A DNA stretch of 11,514 nucleotides from an uncultured Ruminococcus sp. (GTDB taxonomy: Bacteria; Bacillota; Clostridia; Oscillospirales; CAG-272). Both the position numbers and the translations under genes were made by a program. Under the pieces are notes generated by a model. The model was not told the origin of the DNA, did no database searches, and saw only the letters and a list, made by a program, of their open reading frames with translations. The stretch covers positions 1 to 11,514 of the forward strand of contig CACXCL010000007.1 of assembly GCA_902766115.1 (NCBI GenBank), read 5' to 3'. Position 1 is the stretch's first letter, and each line of letters begins with the position of its first letter. Positions 6,163-11,514 of the stretch are shown here, one piece after another.

Positions 6163-7077
6163 ATGATCCTTGACGAACACGACCTGAGAGAAGGGCTGAA
6201 GTTCATTGTCGGGACCTGGCAGGTCGACTACGTCGTAAACGCCTTCTCGAACGATCTCAGCCACATTCCCGCCAAAGAATTCAAAAGCGACGACGGCCGC
6301 GACTTTTCAGCTATTACCTTTGAGTTTTTCGAGGACCACACCGTCGCGATGCGCGACGCCTCCTCCGGAAAAGAGGAAAAGGGGACCTGGGAGCAGACCG
6401 GTTGGTCTTCATACAAGTACACGCTGAACGGCTTTGTCGACCTGCCCGAAGGCTCCTTCCGCGACGCCGCGGAAAAGCTGGAGGTCGTCGAGGGGTGCCT
6501 CGTTTTCAGCATCGGATTCCTCGCCGTGGGCATGAAAAAGACCGCCGACGGGGTCGTGACGGAGCCCGAAAAAGAGCCCGATATCGGCGATATCGAAATG
6601 ACGGAGGCGGATCTCGCCGCCGCGGACGTGGTGGGCGCCTATGAAGTGGCGAAGGCATTCTCCATGGTTGGCGGAGATTTCGGCCTGTTCTCCCGGGAAG
6701 AGGTGGAGGCGGACCTCAAAAAGAGGAAGGAAGCCGGCGAGATCGACGACGGCGAGATCGCCTCATACACGCAGGCCTTCGACTCGGTGGTGGAGTTCAC
6801 CCCGGACCACAGGGTCCTCCAGTGGATAAAGATACCTTCCCACGTCACCGAGGAGATGATAAAAGAGGCTCAGGAGGCGGGCGAGATCGGCGAGGTCCGG
6901 GACGGCCGCTTCTGCGGGGAGGAAAAGAAATGGAAATCCCTCGGAGGCAGGTATTACTACGACTCCGGCGAGCACCGGGAGGTGTTCGGGGAGGTGAAGT
7001 CCTCCTGGGACGAGCTCGTCGAGGACGAAGACGGTCTTCTCTCCTTCGGCGAGGCGATGAAGCTCCGCCGCATCTGA
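6163..7077 (+). CDS. Uncharacterised cytoplasmic protein, two lipocalin-like beta-rich halves
   Basis: A 304-residue acidic protein with no signal peptide or membrane segment. ATG 6163 has AAGGGGG 8 nt upstream; upstream in-frame extensions run through the promoter and are not real. It appears to be two related halves. The first (about 12-126) has IVGTWQVDYVVN, FEFFEDHTV and GTWEQTGWSSYKYTLNGF. The second (about 156-296) repeats the order with VVGAYEVAKAF, VEFTPDHRV and KWKSLGGRYYYDSG. The shared G-x-(W/Y), F-x-(E/P)-D-H and strand-rich pattern suggests lipocalin-like barrels that might bind a small ligand. The second half carries charged helical inserts, EEVEADLKKRKEAGEIDDGE (179-198) and EEMIKEAQEAGEIGEVRDG (230-248), which resemble each other. 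I do not recognise a named family. It lies 74 nt before the symporter gene, with no terminator between, so a link to sugar use is possible but unproven. Confidence 0.8.
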   Translation: MILDEHDLREGLKFIVGTWQVDYVVNAFSNDLSHIPAKEFKSDDGRDFSAITFEFFEDHTVAMRDASSGKEEKGTWEQTGWSSYKYTLNGFVDLPEGSFRDAAEKLEVVEGCLVFSIGFLAVGMKKTADGVVTEPEKEPDIGDIEMTEADLAAADVVGAYEVAKAFSMVGGDFGLFSREEVEADLKKRKEAGEIDDGEIASYTQAFDSVVEFTPDHRVLQWIKIPSHVTEEMIKEAQEAGEIGEVRDGRFCGEEKKWKSLGGRYYYDSGEHREVFGEVKSSWDELVEDEDGLLSFGEAMKLRRI

Positions 7078-7117
7078 CGAACAATCCGCGCACGGCGCGA
7101 AATAATAACAATTTCAG

Positions 7118-7154
7118 AAGGAGACGCCGCGTCCCGCGGCAACAAGACGAAATG
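7118..7154 (+). promoter_or_regulatory. Unusual ribosome binding site with a hairpin before the start codon
   Basis: AAGGAG (7118-7123) is the only good Shine-Dalgarno sequence before the symporter gene but lies 28 nt from ATG 7152. Between them GCCGCG (7126-7131), loop TCC and CGCGGC (7135-7140) form a perfect 6-bp hairpin. Folding it out leaves about 13 nt of effective spacing. No other in-frame start codon lies near the expected distance. Confidence 0.55.
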
Positions 7155-8597
7155 AAAAGACTGACCAAAAAACAGATGATCATCTTCGCCATCGGTCAGC
7201 TGGGCTGGTCCATGCTCAGCGGGGTGATCAACACCTGGCTCGTGACCTTTTATCTGCCCTCGTCAAACGACATCAAGGGCGGCGCGACCCAGTACATCAG
7301 GCCCGGCCTCGTCATTTTCGGATTTCTCACGATCCTCGGTCTCATCACGGCGCTGAGCCGCATCTTCGACGCCGTGACCGATCCGCTGATCGCGTCCCTC
7401 AGCGACAAGAGCACCAACAGAAGAGGCAGACGCATCCCCTTCATGCAGAAGGCGGCGATCCCCCTCTCCATCGTCACCGTGCTCCTGTTCTGGCCCCCCG
7501 TTGGCGACCGCAGCGGCTGGAACGTGGCGTGGGTGTCCGTGTTCATCGTGCTGTTCTACCTGTTCATGACCATGTACTGCACGCCGTACAACGCCCTGAT
7601 CTCCGAGTTCGGCAAGACTCAGGACGACCGGATGTTCATTTCCACCGCCATATCTCTCACGTTCTTCGCCGGCACCCTGCTGGCGTATATGCCCTTCCTT
7701 TTCGCGGGAACGCTCCGGGGGCTCGGCGCGTCCTACCCCATGAGCTACCGCATCTGCTTCATCGTGCTGGCAGTTGTCGCCTGCGTGTGCATGATGCTCC
7801 CCACGTTCCTGCTGAACGAGAAGGAGTTCGTTGACACAAAGCCGACAAAGTCCAATATGTTCCGCTCTCTGGCGTCCACCTTCAAAAACCGCGATTTCCG
7901 CGTGTTCGTGGGATCGGACATCATGTACTGGATCGGACTCACCCTGTTCCAGACGGGGCTGCCGTTCTTCGTGAAGGTGTCCATGAACCTGGACGAAAGC
8001 TGGACCCTCTACTTCATGGGCGGCATGACGGTCCTGTCCGCCGTGTTCTACCCCTTCGTGTCCGCGCTGGTGCGCCGATTCGGTAAAAAGAAGCTCACCG
8101 TGTTCGGCTTCCTGGGGCTTGCCGTGGCTTACGTCATCACCGGCCTCATCAGGCTTGTCCCGGCGATCCCCGGCGTGGTTTACGGCGTGGTGATCTGCGT
8201 GGTGGCGGCGTTCCCCATGGCTCTGCTGGGGATCATCCCCCAGTCCATCGTGGCCGACGTTGCGGAGGCAGAGGGCATCGTCACCGGCGAGAACCGGGAG
8301 GGCATGTTCTTCGCGGCGCGCACCTTCGCCATGAAGTGGGGACAGTCCATCGCCATGCTGGTGTTCACGTCCCTCGCCATCTTCGGGACCACCCAGAACC
8401 TTGACAGCAACGACATCACCGCAAATCCCACGGGACTCACCATCGTGGCGTTCGTGGCGGTGACCTTCTGCGTGCTGGGCGCGGTCATCCTGTCGCTCTA
8501 CAACGAAAAGGGCGTCATGAAGACCCTGTCGGAGAAAAAGATCCCCGCCGGGGACGGAGAAGGATCGTCCGCTCCCGAAGAGGAAGGAAAAGAATAA
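7152..8597 (+). CDS. GPH-family sugar:cation symporter (MelB-like MFS)
   Basis: A 481-residue inner-membrane carrier with about twelve hydrophobic segments, expected to import a galactoside with Na+ or H+. The GPH signature is clear: SRIFDAVTDPLIASLSDK (69-86), then NRRGRRIPFM (89-98). Asp73 and Asp77 match the MelB cation-site aspartates D55 and D59. The second-half motif IVADVAEAEGIVTGENREGMFFAAR (366-390) with the following K395 is the usual GPH loop before helix 11. The tail after 450 is hydrophilic and Glu-rich. The frame upstream of ATG 7152 has no start codon, making this the likely start despite the distant Shine-Dalgarno sequence. Its stop overlaps the ATG of the alpha-galactosidase gene (TAATG), which points to alpha-galactosides such as melibiose or raffinose-type sugars as substrate. 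This substrate call is inference from the neighbour. Confidence 0.92.
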   Translation: MKRLTKKQMIIFAIGQLGWSMLSGVINTWLVTFYLPSSNDIKGGATQYIRPGLVIFGFLTILGLITALSRIFDAVTDPLIASLSDKSTNRRGRRIPFMQKAAIPLSIVTVLLFWPPVGDRSGWNVAWVSVFIVLFYLFMTMYCTPYNALISEFGKTQDDRMFISTAISLTFFAGTLLAYMPFLFAGTLRGLGASYPMSYRICFIVLAVVACVCMMLPTFLLNEKEFVDTKPTKSNMFRSLASTFKNRDFRVFVGSDIMYWIGLTLFQTGLPFFVKVSMNLDESWTLYFMGGMTVLSAVFYPFVSALVRRFGKKKLTVFGFLGLAVAYVITGLIRLVPAIPGVVYGVVICVVAAFPMALLGIIPQSIVADVAEAEGIVTGENREGMFFAARTFAMKWGQSIAMLVFTSLAIFGTTQNLDSNDITANPTGLTIVAFVAVTFCVLGAVILSLYNEKGVMKTLSEKKIPAGDGEGSSAPEEEGKE

Positions 8598-10258
8598 TGA
8601 ACTGCAGTTTCAGACTGACCTATGAGACGGGCGGCGTGGAGCGTATCCTCACCGCCCCGTCTTCGGACGGCCCGCTCCGCCTCACCGTGACGGACGACGG
8701 GACGCGCCGCACAGTGACGGCAAAGGCGGCGGAGCGCGTGACGCTCACGTCCTACAGCGAGACGGGTCACGATTTTTTCACCGTGGCGACCCCGGAAGAT
8801 CCCGACCCCAAGGGCGACCTCTACTTCATCAACGGGTATCAGTCCTGGACCGAGACCCGGGAGTTCTACGGCGACGCCCGGGAGCGGGACGTGATGCGCC
8901 TGCCCGGCGTGCTGGTACGGAATTTCGCCTTCGACCGCTACGGCGACGCCACGTTTTACGAATACGACAAGCGGATCCTCCACGGATACGACGTTTTCTA
9001 CGTGCGGGGCAGGTCGAACGGCTTTGTGGCGTCCCTTAACGGGAGCCGGGCGTATCTTATAATCGAAGTGGTCCGCCGGGACGGCGCGGTGTCCCTGCTG
9101 AGCGACGTGGGCGGCGTGACCCTCGCCCCCGGCGAGGAATACGTGATTTGCGATTATATCTACGCCGGAACGTACGAGGGCGGCATCGACCTGTTCCGCC
9201 GGTACTACCCGTACACCGAGAGGAAAAAGATCTTCGGCTACACGTCGTGGTACAACTACTATCAGGATATAAGCGAGGAGATCATCCTCCGGGACCTCGC
9301 CGCTCTCGACGACCGGTTCGATCTTTTCCAGATCGACGACGGATGGGAGACCTTCGTGGGAGACTGGCTCGACGTGGACGAGGTGAAGTTCCCCCGGGGC
9401 CTCGGACCCGTGGTCGCCGCCGTGAAGGAGAAGGGGATGACCGCGGGGATATGGCTGGCGCCCTTCGTGGCGGAGGAAAAGAGCCGCCTGTTCCGGGAGA
9501 GACCGGACTGGTTCAAAAAGGGGCAAGACGGTGCGCCTGTGAAGTGCGGAGCCAACTGGAGCGGCTTCTACGCCCTGGATCTCGACCGTCGCGACGCCAT
9601 GGATTACGTCGTGCGGTGCCTCCGGACCTACGCCGACATGGGGTTCGATTTCTTCAAGCTGGACTTCCTCTACGGCGCGTCCCTGCCCGCCTACGAAGGC
9701 GAGACCCGCTGCGCCGCGGCGGAGAGGGCGTACGCTCTCCTGCGGGAAGCCCTGCCGGACAAGGTGATCCTCGCGTGCGGCGCCACGCTGATCAACTGCG
9801 CGGGGAGATTCGACTACGCCCGGGTGGGCCCTGACGTGTCCCTGAAGTTCGACGACGCGTGGTACATGAAATTCATGCACCGGGAGCGGATCTCCACCAA
9901 GGTGACGCTGCAGAATACGGTGTTCCGCCGTCTGTTCGACGGCTGCTTCTTCGGGAACGATCCGGACGTGTTCCTGCTCCGGGACGGAAATCTGTCGCTG
10001 TCACGGGAACAGCGCCGGGCGCTGATCACGCTGAACGCCCTGTTCGGGAGCGTCATGATGACCTCCGACAACGTGGCGGAGTACGACGACGGCAAGCGGG
10101 CGGAACTCAGCCGCGCGCTGAGGCTGTTCCGGGATGCCAGGGTGGTCGACGTCACACGCCGCGACCGCGTGATCGGGGTGACGTTTACTCTTGACGGAGA
10201 AACGCATACGCTGAAATATGATACGGAAAAAGGAGTCCTCACGGAAAAATCTTTTTGA
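8597..10258 (+). CDS. GH36-type alpha-galactosidase, cytoplasmic
   Basis: A 553-residue enzyme without a signal peptide, predicted to hydrolyse terminal alpha-galactosyl residues of sugars imported by the preceding symporter. An N-terminal beta-sandwich (about 1-205) contains FINGYQSWTETREF (77-90). The catalytic (beta/alpha)8 barrel begins near GYTSWYNYY (214-222), followed by FQIDDGW (244-250), GIWLAPF (284-290) and FDFFKLDF (350-357), where Asp356 is the expected nucleophile. ARVGPDV (408-414) carries Asp413, the probable acid/base. A short beta-domain ends the protein. It is shorter than the roughly 700-residue classical GH36 enzymes and resembles the compact alpha-galactosidase branch of the clan. 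ATG 8597 overlaps the previous stop by one base, and AGGAAGGAAA (8581-8590) supplies the ribosome site. Exact specificity (galactoside or related alpha-linked sugar) cannot be read from the sequence. Confidence 0.9.
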   Translation: MNCSFRLTYETGGVERILTAPSSDGPLRLTVTDDGTRRTVTAKAAERVTLTSYSETGHDFFTVATPEDPDPKGDLYFINGYQSWTETREFYGDARERDVMRLPGVLVRNFAFDRYGDATFYEYDKRILHGYDVFYVRGRSNGFVASLNGSRAYLIIEVVRRDGAVSLLSDVGGVTLAPGEEYVICDYIYAGTYEGGIDLFRRYYPYTERKKIFGYTSWYNYYQDISEEIILRDLAALDDRFDLFQIDDGWETFVGDWLDVDEVKFPRGLGPVVAAVKEKGMTAGIWLAPFVAEEKSRLFRERPDWFKKGQDGAPVKCGANWSGFYALDLDRRDAMDYVVRCLRTYADMGFDFFKLDFLYGASLPAYEGETRCAAAERAYALLREALPDKVILACGATLINCAGRFDYARVGPDVSLKFDDAWYMKFMHRERISTKVTLQNTVFRRLFDGCFFGNDPDVFLLRDGNLSLSREQRRALITLNALFGSVMMTSDNVAEYDDGKRAELSRALRLFRDARVVDVTRRDRVIGVTFTLDGETHTLKYDTEKGVLTEKSF

Positions 10259-10264
10259 AAAAGG

Positions 10265-10348
10265 CCCCCGGACCCCTAAAAAATCCTTCCGGCAAGCCGC
10301 GTACATCCTGCGGCTTGCCGGAAAAGTTTTTGAAAGGGGGTCCGGGGG
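10265..10348. terminator. Nested-palindrome bidirectional terminator between convergent genes
   Basis: The inner stem TTCCGGCAAGCCGC (10287-10300) pairs perfectly over 14 bp with 10310-10323, loop GTACATCCT. On the plus strand TTTTT follows at 10327-10331; on the minus strand the A run at 10278-10283 reads as six T. An outer 12-bp stem, CCCCCGGACCCC (10265-10276) with GGGGTCCGGGGG (10337-10348), encloses it. The element lies directly after the alpha-galactosidase gene and serves the convergent Na/Pi gene too. Its design resembles dispersed intergenic palindromes, but only one copy is in this window. Confidence 0.8.
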
Positions 10349-10377
10349 AGATCTTTTGGGGGGAAAAATTCTCCCCC
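10344..10377. repeat. Alternative stem overlapping the outer arm of the nested palindrome
   Basis: GGGGGAG (10344-10350) is complementary over 7 bp to CTCCCCC (10371-10377). Forming it would compete with the outer stem at 10337-10348. The stretch between them holds G6 (10358-10363) and A5. On the minus strand the element lies directly after the stop of the Na/Pi gene. Confidence 0.5.
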
Positions 10378-10386
10378 GCGTAAAAT

Positions 10387-11514
10387 TTACTTCGCGCTCC
10401 CGGTGACTTCCTCGCCGAGACGGGAGAAATATTCGTCGTGTTCCGTCTGATACAGCTCGTTGTACCACTCGTCGGTGCCCTGGTGCAGCGTCGAGATATA
10501 CATATGAGCCTGCCGCGCCAGCTGCGGCGTGACCCGCGCCACCACCGCCACGCCCACGTTTGAGCACGAGTCGGATATGTATTCCATATTGTTCATCACG
10601 TCAAGGAAGCACGTTCCGGCGTCCATGTTGCACTTGCCCTCGCGGAGGCGGGCAAGGTGATTGTCGTGCAGCGCGTTTACCATATCGTCCATGACTTCCT
10701 CGTACGGCTCGATGTGGCGCGCCGCGTCGACGTCCCTTTTCTCGAATGACTGCGCGGTGTAGTCGAGGATCTTCGACAGCAGCTCCGTCACCACACCGAG
10801 CTCCCGGCACGCCTCCTCCGAGAACCGGGAGCCGGAGGCGTCGAGGACCTTCGCCGTGTCTGAAATATTCTTGGCGTAGTCGCCGAGTTTCTCAAATTCG
10901 TTCACCAGCTTATAATACTGGTCCATTATCAGGATGTCGTCCTTCTCCGTAATATGCCCGGACAGACGCACCAGGTAATCGCTGACCCGGTCGGCGAGCA
11001 TGTCGATGTTGTCCTCCTCTTCGACGATCTCGGCGTAGACCTTGTCGTCGAATTTATACAGAAGCGAGATCGACTTTTCTATACTCCTCCTCGACGCGGC
11101 AAACATGGTCTGGAGCCCGTCGAAGCAGCCGCCGAACGCCAGCGCGGGCGTGCTGAAGAACACCGGGTTCAGCCCGTTGAGCTGTGTTGCGTACCTGTTC
11201 TCAGGCTCCGGCTTGTCCTTGATAAGCTTTTTGCTTATTTTCGCGTATACTCCCACCAGCGGAAGCAGCAGGATCGCGCATCCGAGGTTGAAGATGGTGT
11301 TGGTGTCGGCGATGCCGCCGGGGTTCAGGTTTGTGTTCCACAGGCCGTTCAGCCACCCGAAATTGTGCGCCAGCCCCACACCGACCAGCACCAGTGCCGT
11401 TTTGCTGAGGTTGTACAGGATGTTGATCAGACCGACGCGGCGCGAATCAGCCTTCGCCCCGATGGAGCAGACGATGGCGGTGGTCACGCAGTCGCCGAGG
11501 TAAATCCCGACCAG
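10387..11514 (-). CDS. Na/Pi cotransporter family protein with PhoU-like domain, 5'-truncated
   Basis: The minus-strand frame is open to the right edge, so the N-terminal half (the first Na/Pi repeat) is outside; about 375 residues are visible. They begin LVGIYLGDCVTTAIVCSIGA, occupying the place of the second-repeat motif G-x-NIGT-x-xTA of NptA/YjbB proteins, followed by SRRVGLINILYNL, a long hydrophobic segment and another membrane span (TIFNLGCAILLLPLVGVYA). NPVFFSTPALAFGGCFD is the usual linker into the C-terminal helical PhoU-like domain (about 130-360), rich in amphipathic helices such as ITEKDDILIMDQYYKLVNEFEKLGDYAKNI. Family members export or import phosphate with Na+, and the PhoU-like part probably regulates this. 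The GTG at 11485-11487 is internal. The gene converges on the alpha-galactosidase gene and shares the structured intergenic element. Apart from the edge truncation it looks intact. Confidence 0.88.
   Translation of the reverse strand: MVGIYLGDCVTTAIVCSIGAKADSRRVGLINILYNLSKTALVLVGVGLAHNFGWLNGLWNTNLNPGGIADTNTIFNLGCAILLLPLVGVYAKISKKLIKDKPEPENRYATQLNGLNPVFFSTPALAFGGCFDGLQTMFAASRRSIEKSISLLYKFDDKVYAEIVEEEDNIDMLADRVSDYLVRLSGHITEKDDILIMDQYYKLVNEFEKLGDYAKNISDTAKVLDASGSRFSEEACRELGVVTELLSKILDYTAQSFEKRDVDAARHIEPYEEVMDDMVNALHDNHLARLREGKCNMDAGTCFLDVMNNMEYISDSCSNVGVAVVARVTPQLARQAHMYISTLHQGTDEWYNELYQTEHDEYFSRLGEEVTGSAK

Noticed and set aside
7087..7099. Small hairpin CGCGC-ACG-GCGCG after the 304-residue gene as a terminator
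   Set aside because: It has only a 5-bp stem and is followed by AAATAATAA rather than a T tract.
8498..9880. 460-residue open frame on the minus strand opposite the GH36 gene
   Set aside because: It is a shadow of a gene with clear catalytic motifs; the translation is rich in Val, His, Arg and Pro without any recognisable domain.
10001..10567. Minus-strand frame across the convergent junction
   Set aside because: It overlaps two real genes and reads through the palindromic terminator; the composition is Arg/Gly rich and shadow-like.

Overview
The window looks like a piece of chromosome from a GC-rich Gram-positive bacterium of the Clostridia (Oscillospiraceae-like or a related uncultured gut lineage). 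The reasons are AGGAG-type ribosome binding sites, sigma-A-like promoters, lipoproteins with short signal peptides, a clostridial-type ZnuA, intrinsic terminators with T tracts, and dense operons. The taxonomic call is inference from gene style; no marker gene is present.

Layout. (1) 2-2284: two glycosyltransferase genes read rightward, a 5'-truncated MurG/MGDG-synthase-type enzyme and a membrane-anchored processive family-2 enzyme, closed by a terminator at 2294-2318. (2) 2360-6043: a metal (probably zinc) acquisition locus. A near-consensus promoter is followed at once by a perfect 7-bp inverted repeat that could be a Zur/Fur-family operator. Then come a small membrane protein with a Cys/His cluster, a terminator-like hairpin, znuA, znuC, znuB, and a lipoprotein gene overlapping the end of znuB by ATGA; a strong terminator ends the unit. 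(3) 6073-10258: a second rightward unit with its own promoter. It encodes a 304-residue protein of unknown function that looks like two beta-rich domains, a GPH-type sugar:cation symporter, and a cytoplasmic GH36-type alpha-galactosidase. (4) 10259-10386: a highly structured convergent intergenic element of nested hairpins. (5) 10387-11514, minus strand: the C-terminal part of a Na/Pi cotransporter with a PhoU-like domain, running off the right edge.

How the genes fit together. Region 2 would import Zn2+ (or Mn2+) through the ZnuA lipoprotein, the ZnuB channel and the ZnuC ATPase. The Cys/His mini-protein and the terminal lipoprotein are plausible, poorly characterised accessories. Region 3 would import an alpha-galactoside by cation symport and cleave it in the cytoplasm; the role of its first gene is unknown. 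The glycosyltransferases probably act on membrane glycolipid or a surface polysaccharide.

I see no CRISPR array, tRNA, rRNA, transposase or phage gene. The least explained parts are the accessory proteins of the metal operon, the hairpin-punctuated leader between the small gene and znuA, the hairpin between the Shine-Dalgarno sequence and start of the symporter gene, and the nested palindrome at the convergent junction.
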